Assembly: GCA_023417985.1 (NCBI GenBank)
Contig: JAEZDV010000365.1
Span: 1 to 20,534 of the forward strand
DNA: 20,534 nucleotides
Source of the DNA: Actinomycetes bacterium
GTDB lineage: Bacteria > Actinomycetota > Actinomycetes > Mycobacteriales > Mycobacteriaceae
Reading direction: 5' to 3'
Positions within the stretch are counted from its first letter, which is position 1. Each line of letters opens with the position of its first letter. The position numbers and the translations under genes are program-made. Shown here piece after piece: positions 1-7,351 of this stretch. Below the pieces are notes generated by a model. The model was not told where the DNA came from. It worked only from the letters and a program-made list of their open reading frames with translations, and did not search any database.

Positions 1-76
1 GCCCGTTACCACCGGGTAGACACGAACGTATGCCATTCCGTAACCTCATCGAGACCTTTCGAAAGGATGCGCCTTC

Positions 77-1123
77 GTGGTTTCCGGTAGGACGAAGCAG
101 GCAGCTCGTGCTTTTCTGGCTCTGGTGGTGCTGATGGCACTCGCCATCTCCATCCCGTCGGCGGGAGCGGACCCGGCGGGCGACAGCCCCACGGCGAAAC
201 TCGAACATCTCGCGGACCTGTCCCGGCGATCCGAGCAGACCACCGAGGCGCTCCACAACGCCGGGATCGACCTCGAAGCGAAGGTCGCCGCCCAGCATGC
301 GACGGAGACGGTCGCCGCCGAGGATCGCAACGCGCTGGATCTGGCGCGCGCCGAGGTCGCACGCTTCAAGCCCACCGTCGACAAACTCGCGCAGGCCAAT
401 TACCGGGGTGCCCGCACCAACCGTCTCTTCGCGCTGATGGTCAGCGATTCGCCGCAGCAGATGCTCGACCAGATGGTGCTCCTCGACGTGCTGGGCGCAC
501 AGACGGCACGCGACGTCGAGGGATTCAAGGTCGCGACGGCCGCGGCCGCCGAAGTCGCCGCAGCCTCGCAGCGATCTGCCGAGACAGCCGCCCGCGCCGC
601 CGAGGAGGCACAGGTGCTCCGCGACGACCTCGAGCGCCGCAAGTCGGACCTCGAGAACGAGATCGCCGCCGTGCTCGACGCGTTCGACGCGCTCAGTGAC
701 GAGGAGAAGGCAGTGCTCGCGGGCACGCCCTTTCCGTCCGGCCTCGACGCGGACAAGATCCTGCAGCATCTCGTTCCCGGCAACGGCGGGGGAGCGCTGC
801 GTGCGGCCCTCACCCGGATCGGCGACCCGTACGTGTGGGGCGCGACCGGGCCGAACCAGTTCGACTGCTCGGGTCTCGTGGTCTGGGCCTACAAGCAGGT
901 GGGCAAGACCGTGCCGCGATCGAGTCAGGCCCAAGCGCAGGGCGGTGTCCCCGTCTCGCGCGACAACCTGCAGCCCGGCGACGTCGTAATCTTCTACGAC
1001 GACGCTTCCCACGTGGGCTTGTACGCCGGCGACGGCAACATCGTGCACGCGTCCACGTTCGGTGTACCCGTGAAGGTGCAGTCGATGGCCAGCTTCCCGT
1101 TCCACAGCGCACGGCGCTACTGA
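77..1123 (+). CDS. Secreted NlpC/P60 peptidoglycan endopeptidase (Rv2190c-like)
   Basis: This is a 348-residue exported cell-wall hydrolase. A signal peptide (basic RTKQAARA, hydrophobic core about residues 12-28) ends near the Ala-Gly-Ala at 29-31. Residues 40-215 are Ala/Glu/Arg-rich and look like a long helical coiled coil, as in RipA-type enzymes. The catalytic NlpC/P60 domain is about 240-348, with Cys264 in FDCSGLVVW, His312 in ASHVGLY and His324 in NIVHAS. Such enzymes cleave D-Glu-mDAP stem-peptide bonds outside the membrane. I chose GTG at 77 because GAAAGGA (61-67) lies 9 nt upstream and the signal peptide begins directly after it. The 76 bp before it hold no gene that I can see. 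The next gene starts 30 nt downstream from its own promoter. The family assignment is firm; equivalence to Rv2190c rests on neighbours such as pimB. Confidence 0.9.
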   Translation: MVSGRTKQAARAFLALVVLMALAISIPSAGADPAGDSPTAKLEHLADLSRRSEQTTEALHNAGIDLEAKVAAQHATETVAAEDRNALDLARAEVARFKPTVDKLAQANYRGARTNRLFALMVSDSPQQMLDQMVLLDVLGAQTARDVEGFKVATAAAAEVAAASQRSAETAARAAEEAQVLRDDLERRKSDLENEIAAVLDAFDALSDEEKAVLAGTPFPSGLDADKILQHLVPGNGGGALRAALTRIGDPYVWGATGPNQFDCSGLVVWAYKQVGKTVPRSSQAQAQGGVPVSRDNLQPGDVVIFYDDASHVGLYAGDGNIVHASTFGVPVKVQSMASFPFHSARRY

Positions 1124-1140
1124 CCGGATCGGCGGCCCCT

Positions 1141-1146
1141 TACACT
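1141..1146 (+). promoter_or_regulatory. -10 element of a leaderless promoter for the metallopeptidase gene
   Basis: The hexamer TACACT fits the actinobacterial SigA -10 pattern TANNNT. It ends 7 nt before the GTG at 1154, so transcription should begin at or next to the start codon. No Shine-Dalgarno sequence precedes that GTG. The -35 region overlaps the end of the upstream gene and is poorly conserved. Confidence 0.6.
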
Positions 1147-1153
1147 GGCCGCC

Positions 1154-2488
1154 GTGCCTGCGCCCGCGTCGACGAACGGTCATCGCCGGTGGGAACGACT
1201 CGGCTTGGCCGGGCTCGTCCTCGCCGTCGTGACGGCCGGTGTGCTGCTCGTCGTCGCCCCCGCGGACTCGGCGGACGCCGACCGGTCCACCCGCACCGAA
1301 CTCCAGTCGCTGATCGACCGCTGGGCCGACGGGGTGCGCAACGCGGACCGGGACGCCCTCGCTTCGGTGATCGACCCTGCCGCCCCGGCTCTGCTCGCGG
1401 CCGAGACAGCACGAGCGGAGGCCCTCGCGGCGCTCCCGCTCGCCGATTTCGGATACGAGCTGGGACCCGAACCCGACCTCGACGTGCCCGCGACCCTTGG
1501 CGCTGCCTACGGCACGGATGGGGTCCGCGCGCACATCGTGTACCTCCGCTACGCGGTGGACGGCATCGACGACGAGCCGACCCGCCGCCCGGTGACCGCG
1601 TTGTTCGTCGAGCGCGCCGGCGGCTGGCTGCTCGCCGACGATGCGCCCGAGATTCCCGGCGCGGTGACCTGGCGCGGACCGTGGGACCACGGGCGACTGC
1701 ACGTCGTGGAGGTGCCCACCTCCGGCGGCCGCTCACTCGTGCTCGGGCCGCCCGATCGCCGCGACCTCATCGAGGCGGCTGCCCTCGAACTCGAGTCCGC
1801 CGTCGACGCTGTCTCCGAGGTGTGGGGCGACGACTGGCCGCGGCGCGCCCTCGTCGTCGCGACGGGCTCGCGGGAGGAATTCACACACCAGGTGGGATCG
1901 AACCACGACGGAGAAGAGATCGCGGCCGTCGCCGTCTCGGATGCCGTGCGGCCCGGGAGCACCATCGCGACCGGCCAGCGGATCGTCTTCGCGCCGAACG
2001 CGGCGGAACGACTGTCCCGTGCGGGGTTGCGCGCCGTGCTGCGCCACGAACTGGTGCACATCGCCGCTCGCACGGAGACGGTCGACGGTTCGCCGCTCTG
2101 GCTTCTCGAGGGCTACGCCGACTACATCGGATACCGAGGAACGGGCAGCACATCCGACGGCGTCACCGCGGACGATCTACGCCGGATCGCTCCGACGCTG
2201 GTCGCGGAAATGCGCGAGAACGGTCCGCCCGACGGGTTGCCCGCCGACGCGGAGTTCACCGCGGCCGAAGGCGCGCGCGCCGCCTACGAGACGGCATGGT
2301 CGGTGGCGGCGTTCACCGCCGACGAGTTCGGTGAAGACACTCTGACCTCTCTCTACAGGGAACTCGCTGCCGGGCCGGTCGATCCGGACGGGGTCGACGA
2401 CGCGCTCCGGAAGGTTGTAGACATCGGGACCGACGACTACGTGAGCCGGTGGGGCGACTGGGTGACGCAGCGCCTGGCAGCGGGCTGA
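1154..2488 (+). CDS. Membrane-anchored gluzincin-like metallopeptidase (peptidase MA-like), function unknown
   Basis: This 444-residue protein has a single N-terminal hydrophobic segment (about residues 16-36) after a short basic stretch, so the bulk probably lies outside the cytoplasm. Residues 45-200 resemble a small extracellular alpha/beta domain of the kind seen before such peptidases, but I cannot name it. The C-terminal half has a zinc-peptidase signature: HELVH at 298-302 (zinc ligands His298 and His302, catalytic Glu299), then WLLEGYADYIGY with Glu319, 17 residues after His302, as probable third ligand. That is the gluzincin / peptidase MA layout. The substrate is unknown; placement between a peptidoglycan hydrolase and pimB suggests an envelope role. 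The GTG start is supported by the -10 hexamer 7 nt upstream. It is longer than the Rv2189c I remember at this place, so I do not claim orthology. Confidence 0.75.
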   Translation: MPAPASTNGHRRWERLGLAGLVLAVVTAGVLLVVAPADSADADRSTRTELQSLIDRWADGVRNADRDALASVIDPAAPALLAAETARAEALAALPLADFGYELGPEPDLDVPATLGAAYGTDGVRAHIVYLRYAVDGIDDEPTRRPVTALFVERAGGWLLADDAPEIPGAVTWRGPWDHGRLHVVEVPTSGGRSLVLGPPDRRDLIEAAALELESAVDAVSEVWGDDWPRRALVVATGSREEFTHQVGSNHDGEEIAAVAVSDAVRPGSTIATGQRIVFAPNAAERLSRAGLRAVLRHELVHIAARTETVDGSPLWLLEGYADYIGYRGTGSTSDGVTADDLRRIAPTLVAEMRENGPPDGLPADAEFTAAEGARAAYETAWSVAAFTADEFGEDTLTSLYRELAAGPVDPDGVDDALRKVVDIGTDDYVSRWGDWVTQRLAAG

Positions 2489-2524
2489 GCCGACCCGTCC
2501 GCCCGGGACCGACACCGGAATCGC

Positions 2525-2530
2525 TACCGT
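2525..2530 (+). promoter_or_regulatory. -10 element of a leaderless promoter for pimB
   Basis: TACCGT (TANNNT) ends 6 nt before the ATG at 2537, and there is no purine-rich ribosome-binding site between them. The expected transcription start falls on the start codon. The -35 region (about 2502-2507) is GC-rich and not recognisable. Confidence 0.6.
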
Positions 2531-2536
2531 GTAGCC

Positions 2537-3733
2537 ATGTCGCGAACTCTGCTGGTCACGAATGACTTTCCGCCCAGACCCGGCGGTATCCAGTCGTATC
2601 TGCAGGCGTTCGCAGGGCAGTTGCCCGCCGAGGATCTGGTGGTCTACGCACCGCGCTGGCGCGGCGACAGCCACGTCGAGTTCGACGCGCAGCAGCCGTA
2701 CCAGGTGGTTCGGCACCCCACGACGCTGATGCTCCCCACCCCCGACGTGGCGCGCCGCGCCGCGCGACTGGTCGCCGAACACGGCTGCGACAGCGTCTGG
2801 TTCGGCGCGGCCGCACCGCTGGCACTGATGGCTCCGGCCATGCGACGCGCGGGGGCGCGACGCGTGATCGCCAGTACTCACGGCCACGAGGTCGGATGGT
2901 CGATGGTGCCGGGAGGACGCGCGGCCCTGCGACGAATCGGCGAAACCGTCGACACGATCACCTACGTCAGCCGCTACACGCGCGGCCGGTTCGCCTCGGC
3001 GTTCGGCCCACATGCCGGCCTCGAGCACCTTCCGTCGGGAGTCGACACCGATGTGTTCCGCCCGGATCCGGTGGCGCGCGCCGAATTGCGGGCCCGATAC
3101 GGCCTCGGAGACCGCCCGACGGTGCTGTGCCTGTCGCGACTGGTCCCACGCAAGGGTCAGGACATGCTCATCCGCGCGCTGCCCGAGATCCGTCGCCGGA
3201 TCGGCGATGCGGTTCTGGTCATCGTCGGCGGCGGCCCCTACGAGGACCGGTTGCGCGACCTCGCGCGGCGTACCGGTGTCGCCGAGCACGTCGTCTTCAC
3301 CGGCGGGATCCCCGCCGCCGAACTCGCGGCCCATCACACGATCGCCGACGTGTTCGCGATGCCGTGCCGAACCCGCGGTGGTGGTCTCGACGTCGAAGGT
3401 CTCGGCATCGTGTACCTCGAAGCATCGGCGACGGGTGTTCCGGTCGTCGCGGGCCGGTCCGGTGGTGCCCCTGAAACCGTGCGGGACGGGGAGACCGGAT
3501 TCGTGGTGGACGGCACGTCGGTGACCGCGATCGCGACTGCCGTCGCCGGCATTCTCGCCGATCGGGAGCGGGCAGCGGCGATGGGAGCCGCAGGTCGGGC
3601 ATGGGTGTCCGAGGACTGGCGATGGGACGTGCTGGGCGCGAAGCTGCGCCGGTTGCTGGAGGTCGCACCGGGGGCGTCGTCCCCCGAGGCCGATCGGCGG
3701 GGTGACGGACGAACCCGCTCGGCGGGTATGTGA
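2537..3733 (+). CDS. pimB: GDP-mannose-dependent phosphatidylinositol mannosyltransferase PimB'
   Basis: This is a 398-residue GT4-family, GT-B-fold retaining mannosyltransferase. PimB' adds the second mannose to PIM1 on the cytoplasmic face of the membrane, an early step of PIM, lipomannan and lipoarabinomannan synthesis. The N-terminal Rossmann domain carries the Gly-Gly-Ile loop at 16-18 and STHGHE at 113-118. The C-terminal nucleotide-sugar domain has LSRLVPRKGQD at 199-209 (Arg201 and Lys206 for the diphosphate) and the GT4 EX7E motif, Glu287 to Glu295, within EGLGIVYLEA. The Gly-Gly-Gly-Leu-Asp before it is typical of this subfamily. The last 25 residues look disordered. The ATG is supported by the leaderless -10. 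In M. tuberculosis the neighbour is fadD15, which is absent here. Confidence 0.93.
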   Translation: MSRTLLVTNDFPPRPGGIQSYLQAFAGQLPAEDLVVYAPRWRGDSHVEFDAQQPYQVVRHPTTLMLPTPDVARRAARLVAEHGCDSVWFGAAAPLALMAPAMRRAGARRVIASTHGHEVGWSMVPGGRAALRRIGETVDTITYVSRYTRGRFASAFGPHAGLEHLPSGVDTDVFRPDPVARAELRARYGLGDRPTVLCLSRLVPRKGQDMLIRALPEIRRRIGDAVLVIVGGGPYEDRLRDLARRTGVAEHVVFTGGIPAAELAAHHTIADVFAMPCRTRGGGLDVEGLGIVYLEASATGVPVVAGRSGGAPETVRDGETGFVVDGTSVTAIATAVAGILADRERAAAMGAAGRAWVSEDWRWDVLGAKLRRLLEVAPGASSPEADRRGDGRTRSAGM

Positions 3734-3743
3734 AGCTGTCCCC

Positions 3744-4133
3744 GTGAGCAGCATTCAGGTGGCGGACCAAACCTTCATCGCCGCACCCCCGGAACGGATC
3801 GCGGCGGCCATCGGGTCGCCCGCGCGCTGGCGCGCGTGGTGGCCCGACCTCGCGCTCGCGGTCCGGGAGGACCGAGCCGAGAAGGGCATCCGGTGGGCAG
3901 TCACGGGCCCCGTGAACGGAACGATGGAAGTGTGGATCGAGCCCGTCCTCGACGGCGCCGTCGTGCACTACTTCCTGCACTGTGAACCGACCGGCGTCGC
4001 ACCCGAACGCATCGCGTCGATGGACACGGCGGCGCTCACCCACGCGCGTCGTGTCGCGGGAAAGAAGATGACATTCGAGGTGAAGGCGCGCCTCGAGGCA
4101 GGTCGTCCAGCAGGTGAATCCCCGCACCTCTGA
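3744..4133 (+). CDS. SRPBCC (START/polyketide-cyclase-like) protein, Rv2186c-like
   Basis: This is a 129-residue soluble protein, the same length as I recall for Rv2186c. It has no signal peptide or membrane segment. The pattern VADQTFIAAPPERIAAAIG, then WRAWWPDL, then alternating strands (GIRWAVTGPV, TMEVWIEPVL, VVHYFLHCEP) and a long C-terminal helix is the SRPBCC helix-grip fold, which binds hydrophobic ligands or lipids. The GTG at 3744 lies 10 nt after the pimB stop and starts just before the first strand; longer frames upstream overlap pimB. It is probably cotranscribed with pimB. No catalytic residue can be assigned and its function is unknown. A second SRPBCC gene and an ArsA-like ATPase follow. 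Confidence 0.8.
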   Translation: MSSIQVADQTFIAAPPERIAAAIGSPARWRAWWPDLALAVREDRAEKGIRWAVTGPVNGTMEVWIEPVLDGAVVHYFLHCEPTGVAPERIASMDTAALTHARRVAGKKMTFEVKARLEAGRPAGESPHL

Positions 4134-4147
4134 CCTCGTAGCCGCTC

Positions 4148-4153
4148 TATACG
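4148..4153 (+). promoter_or_regulatory. Candidate -10 upstream of the second SRPBCC gene
   Basis: TATACG, or TACGGT two bases later, lies in the 92-nt gap between the two SRPBCC genes. Initiation about 7 nt downstream would give a leader of some 65 nt ending in GAAAGGGAG (4207-4215), a ribosome-binding site 10 nt before the ATG at 4226. No convincing -35 is visible. Confidence 0.4.
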
Positions 4154-4225
4154 GTGTGTGGTAGACAACGGACGACGGCGAACGCGCCGCGTCGCGTGGG
4201 ACGGACGAAAGGGAGCATTCATCGC

Positions 4226-4663
4226 ATGGCCGAGAAGACCAAGAGGTCGATCACCATCGATGCGCCGGCCGATCGGGTCATGGCTGTCATCGCCGATTTC
4301 GCCGCCTATCCCACCTGGGTTGCCGCCGCCAAGACCGTCGAAGTGCTCGATACCCGGCCCGACCGTCTCGCCGAACGGGTCCGCTTCGTGCTCGACGCGG
4401 GAATCGTGAAGGACACCTATGTCCTCCGGTACCGGTGGGCGGAGGACGGCCGTGCCGTGAGCTGGGAACTGGAATCCGGGGAGATCCAGAAGGCACAGTC
4501 CGGCTCGTACGTGCTCAACGACACCGCGGACGGCGGGACGGTCGTCGACTACCAGCTCACCGTGGACCTCAACATCCCCATGATCGGGCTGTTCAAGCGG
4601 AAGGCGGAGAAGGTAATCACCGACACCGCGCTCAAGGAACTGAAGAAGCGGGTGGAGGGCTGA
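4226..4663 (+). CDS. SRPBCC family protein, Rv2185c (TB16.3)-like
   Basis: This 145-residue cytosolic protein has a complete SRPBCC/polyketide-cyclase fold: KRSITIDAPADRVMAVIADF (residues 6-25), YPTWVAAAKTVEVL, a run of beta strands (VRFVLDAGIV, DTYVLRYRWA, VSWELESGEI), GSYVLNDTADGGTVVDYQL, and the long C-terminal helix ending EKVITDTALKELKKRVEG. The length and sequence style match Rv2185c (144 residues). Members of this fold bind lipids or other hydrophobic molecules; the ligand here is unknown. ATG 4226 is preferred over the upstream in-frame start because of GAAAGGGAG at 4207-4215 and because the SRPBCC fold starts at residue 6. The stop TGA overlaps the proposed CTG start of the ATPase gene, so translation of the two is probably coupled. 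Confidence 0.87.
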   Translation: MAEKTKRSITIDAPADRVMAVIADFAAYPTWVAAAKTVEVLDTRPDRLAERVRFVLDAGIVKDTYVLRYRWAEDGRAVSWELESGEIQKAQSGSYVLNDTADGGTVVDYQLTVDLNIPMIGLFKRKAEKVITDTALKELKKRVEG

Positions 4664-5889
4664 GCACCTCGAGTGAGGCGGGCCCCGCGCGGGTCCGCGT
4701 GTTCTTCGGCAAGGGTGGCGCCGGAAAGACCACACTCGCGGCGGCGACGGCCGTCGGCCTCGCCCGTGACGGGGATGCGGTGCTCGTTGCGTCGATCGAT
4801 CAGGCCCGTTCGCTGTCGGATGTACTGGGCGTCGCTCCCGGCCCGGGTGTGCGTTCGGTAGCCGCCGGACTCGACCTGATCGAGATCGACTCGCTGGCGT
4901 TGCTCGAGCAGCGGTACGCGAGCCTTGCGTCGCTGGCGTCGATGGCAGCGGGCCACGAGCACGGTGACCGTTTCGCTATTCCCGCGCCCGAGGAGCTCAC
5001 CGGTCTGCCGGGGATCGAGGGATTGCTCGCGCTGTCGGAGGTCGCGCGCCTGGCCGGGAGCGGCCGTTGGAGCACTGTGGTCGTCGACGCGCCTGCGTCG
5101 GCCGACGCGGTGCGGCTGCTCGCTTCACCGCGCACGTTCTCGGACTACATGGAACGCATCTGGCCGCAGCACAGCCGCGTCGAGGCCGCGATCGGGCCCG
5201 ACCCGCGACTCGCGGTCGTGGTGGCGGTGTTCGACCGGATCCTGAAGGGGATCGAAGCGACCCGTGATCTGCTCGAGGATCGGGCCAGGACCACCGCCGT
5301 GCTCGTGTCGACCCCCGACCGTGTGGGTCTCGCCGAGCTGATCCGGCTCCGCTCGTGGACGGCGCTGACCGGGCTGGCTCTCGGGGCCGTGGTCGCGAAC
5401 GGCGTGGTGCCGGCATTCGACGACGACGGACCGGCAGGGCAGTGGCTGGCACGGCGGCGCGCCGACCAAATGGCGGTGCTCGGCGAGATGACCGCTCTCG
5501 TCACCGAGGTCCCGGTGGTGGTGTGTGAGCAGCGCGCCGAGGAACCGGTAGGGTGGGCGTCTCTCGGGGGATTGGCGACCGGCCTCCTCCGGGATCTGCG
5601 CGATCCGCACGCTCATCCGGGCGACGGCGTGGAACGGGTTCGCGTACAGCACGAGTCGGGGACGGGGGTGGATGCGGTGTATGCGATGCGGATGCATCTG
5701 CCGCTGGCCGATCCGTCGTCGCTGACGCTGGGACGAGTCGACGACGATCTCGTGGTCGGTGCCGACGGTGTCCGCCGGCGCATGCGCCTCGCTTCGGTGC
5801 TGCGCAGGTGCACGGTGTCGGAGGCAGAATTCGACGGCAGCGATCTGGTCGTACGCTTCGTGCCCGATCCGGCGGTGTGGCCGCAGTGA
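4660..5889 (+). CDS. ArsA/GET3-like P-loop ATPase with C-terminal HSP20-like domain (Rv2184c-like)
   Basis: From the CTG at 4660 this is a 409-residue cytosolic SIMIBI-class ATPase. The deviant Walker A GKGGAGKTT (17-25) includes the signature Lys18 used for dimer catalysis. It is followed by SIDQARSLSDVLG, matching the ArsA/GET3 switch I, and VVVDAPASADAVRLL, the switch II position. The GET3 zinc CxxC is absent. About residues 335-405 (MRMHLPLADPSSLTLGR, then VGADGVRRRMRL) resemble the ArsA HSP20-like domain. No ATG, GTG or TTG fits well. CTG 4660 forms a CTGA overlap with the previous stop and keeps the first beta strand RVRVFF. GTG 4699 would begin only three residues before the P-loop, and the in-frame start at 4435 lies deep inside the previous gene. 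The downstream gene overlaps at GTGA. Arsenite transport is unlikely, as no ars genes are present. Confidence 0.85.
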   Translation: MSTSSEAGPARVRVFFGKGGAGKTTLAAATAVGLARDGDAVLVASIDQARSLSDVLGVAPGPGVRSVAAGLDLIEIDSLALLEQRYASLASLASMAAGHEHGDRFAIPAPEELTGLPGIEGLLALSEVARLAGSGRWSTVVVDAPASADAVRLLASPRTFSDYMERIWPQHSRVEAAIGPDPRLAVVVAVFDRILKGIEATRDLLEDRARTTAVLVSTPDRVGLAELIRLRSWTALTGLALGAVVANGVVPAFDDDGPAGQWLARRRADQMAVLGEMTALVTEVPVVVCEQRAEEPVGWASLGGLATGLLRDLRDPHAHPGDGVERVRVQHESGTGVDAVYAMRMHLPLADPSSLTLGRVDDDLVVGADGVRRRMRLASVLRRCTVSEAEFDGSDLVVRFVPDPAVWPQ

Positions 5890-6317
5890 CCGACGACTAC
5901 GACGTGCTCCTCGCCGACCTGCGAGTCCTTGCCGACAAGGTCCTCGACTTCATGGACGGGGTGGTGGATCAGCTCGCCGACCGCGGCGACGCCGCAGGTA
6001 CGGCGCACAACGCCCACGTAGCGGGGGAGCCCGGCGCGAGCGGCCCCGGCGGCACCGCCGAATCGGGTACTCCGGCGACGACCGGTTGCTCGTGGTGTCC
6101 GGTGTGTGCCGTGGTGGCGTTGTTCCGCGGTGAGAATCACGAGTTGCTGACGCTCCTCGCGTCTCAGCTCGCCGCGTTCCTCGCCCTGGTACGCGAATGG
6201 CTCGCCCGTCATCTTCCGGGGCGGCCCGGTCCGTCTGCGCCGACGGACCCGGCACCACCCGAGCCCCGCGACCCCGGCAGCGGATTCGTCCCGATCTCCG
6301 TCACCATCCGCCCCTGA
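5886..6317 (+). CDS. Small conserved protein with C-x2-C-x2-C motif (Rv2183c-like)
   Basis: This 143-residue protein starts at the GTG of a GTGA overlap with the ATPase stop, so it is probably translationally coupled. Residues 1-35 form a helix (DDYDVLLADLRVLADKVLDF). Residues 36-66 are Gly/Ala/Ser-rich and flexible. Then comes GCSWCPVCAVVALFRGE with Cys68, Cys71 and Cys74 spaced C-x2-C-x2-C, followed by an amphipathic helix (LLTLLASQLAAFLALVREWL) and a Pro-rich tail. The Cys motif could bind a metal or be redox active, but no further ligand is evident. No enzyme family is recognised. The position after the ArsA-like ATPase matches Rv2183c as I remember it. A longer frame upstream is just the overlap with the ATPase gene. 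Confidence 0.8.
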   Translation: MTDDYDVLLADLRVLADKVLDFMDGVVDQLADRGDAAGTAHNAHVAGEPGASGPGGTAESGTPATTGCSWCPVCAVVALFRGENHELLTLLASQLAAFLALVREWLARHLPGRPGPSAPTDPAPPEPRDPGSGFVPISVTIRP

Positions 6318-6334
6318 CCCCGCAGTCTGTAGGT

Positions 6335-7351
6335 ATGAGCCCGGACTCGCGTCAGCCCGCGTCCTCTGCGCACCACACGATCTCTGCGCACCACACGATC
6401 TCTGCGCACCACACCATCGGAATCGATGTGGGTGGCACCAGCATCCGGGCTGCCGTCGTGAATCGCGACGGTGAAGTGGTGGACTCCGTGAGGGCACCGA
6501 CCCCACGTTCGGCACCCGTACTCGAGGACGCTCTGCACCGGGTCGTCGGGCAACTCACCGAACGCAACGACGTGGCCGCGGTCGGTGTCGCGGTCGCGGG
6601 TTTCCTCACCGCCGACTGCAGCACCGTGCGGTTCGCCCCGCATCTGCCGTGGGTGGGCGCACCCGTCCGCGCGATGCTCACCGAGCGATTCGGATTACCG
6701 GTGGTGCTCGAGCACGACGCCAACGCGGCGGCGTGGGCGGAGTACCGGTTCGGTGCCGCCGCCGGGAGCCGGGTCGCGGTGGTCGTGGCGCTCGGCACCG
6801 GGGTCGGTGCCGCACTGCTCGTCGACGGCGCGTTGTATCGCGGGGCCCACGGTGTCGCGCCGGAACTCGGTCATCTGCAGGTCGTGCCGGACGGACGGCC
6901 GTGCCCGTGCGGGAAGCGCGGCTGCTGGGAGAGGTACTGCAGCGGAACCGCACTCGTCGACACCGCGGTGGAGATGCTTGCCGCGAATCCCGGCAGGTCT
7001 CAGCTCGCCCCGGGTGTGGCCGCCGATCCCGGTTCGCTGACCGGGCGCCGGATCGCCGGGGCCGCACAGGACGGCGATCCACTCGCGGTCGCGGCGGTCG
7101 CGGATTTCGCCCGCTGGCTGGGGCTGGGTCTGGCGATGGTGGCCGATATCTACGATCCCGAGATCGTGGTGATCGGTGGTGGGGTGTCGGGATCGGCGTC
7201 ACTGTTCCTCGACGACGCGCGGGAGCATTACGCCGCGGCGACCACAGGCGCCGGTCACCGGCCGCTCGCGCGGGTCCGCGTCACTCAACTGGGTGACGCG
7301 GCGGGACTCGTCGGCGCGGCAGATCTCGCCCGCGCAGCCGCGGGCGGGTGA
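6335..7351 (+). CDS. glk: ROK-family glucokinase
   Basis: This 338-residue sugar kinase probably phosphorylates glucose to glucose-6-phosphate. The phosphate-binding IGIDVGGTSIRAAVV begins at residue 28. The catalytic Asp128 is in LEHDANAAAWAE. ALGTGVGAALL (152-162) is the second phosphate loop. The ROK zinc site is complete: His180 in PELGH and Cys190, Cys192 and Cys197 in CPCGKRGCWE. GGGVSGS lies near the C-terminus. ATG 6335 lies 17 nt after the previous stop with only a weak AGG before it. CAGTCT 6 nt upstream resembles a poor -10. Residues 11-28 are three copies of SAHHTI, an unusual N-terminal extension. I recall the C. glutamicum glucokinase glk also sitting beside plsC near pimB, which favours the symbol. 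ATP versus polyphosphate as donor cannot be read from sequence. Confidence 0.85.
   Translation: MSPDSRQPASSAHHTISAHHTISAHHTIGIDVGGTSIRAAVVNRDGEVVDSVRAPTPRSAPVLEDALHRVVGQLTERNDVAAVGVAVAGFLTADCSTVRFAPHLPWVGAPVRAMLTERFGLPVVLEHDANAAAWAEYRFGAAAGSRVAVVVALGTGVGAALLVDGALYRGAHGVAPELGHLQVVPDGRPCPCGKRGCWERYCSGTALVDTAVEMLAANPGRSQLAPGVAADPGSLTGRRIAGAAQDGDPLAVAAVADFARWLGLGLAMVADIYDPEIVVIGGGVSGSASLFLDDAREHYAAATTGAGHRPLARVRVTQLGDAAGLVGAADLARAAAGG
6365..6418 (+). repeat. 18-bp in-frame tandem repeat, three copies, in the 5' end of glk
   Basis: The unit TCTGCGCACCACACGATC occurs at 6365-6382, 6383-6400 and 6401-6418, the third with one change. It is in frame and encodes Ser-Ala-His-His-Thr-Ile three times. 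The last Ile is the first residue of the conserved ROK strand IGIDVGGT. Near-identity suggests recent slippage; gain or loss of a unit would not break the frame. Confidence 0.93.

Noticed and set aside
1..76. GTTACC (5-10) and GTAACC (40-45) as an operator pair upstream of the NlpC/P60 gene.
   Set aside because: Spacing and orientation do not match a motif I can name with confidence, and the region is cut by the window edge.
67..90. A 7-codon upstream reading frame (ATG to TAG) overlapping the start of the NlpC/P60 gene.
   Set aside because: The purine run sits directly against its ATG, too close for initiation, and has suitable spacing for GTG 77. There is no evidence that it is translated.
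2177..3754. A long open frame (525 codons) on the minus strand opposite pimB.
   Set aside because: It is Arg/Gly/Pro-rich, has no domain, and lies fully opposite a well-identified gene. Such frames are expected in DNA of this GC content.
4660..5889. Arsenic-resistance ATPase (ArsA) as a literal function.
   Set aside because: No arsB, arsC, arsD or arsR is nearby, and the neighbours are SRPBCC and PIM-locus genes; only the family name is kept.
6365..6418. Possible CRISPR-like array in the glk 5' region.
   Set aside because: The units abut without spacers and lie in frame in a gene; this is a coding minisatellite.
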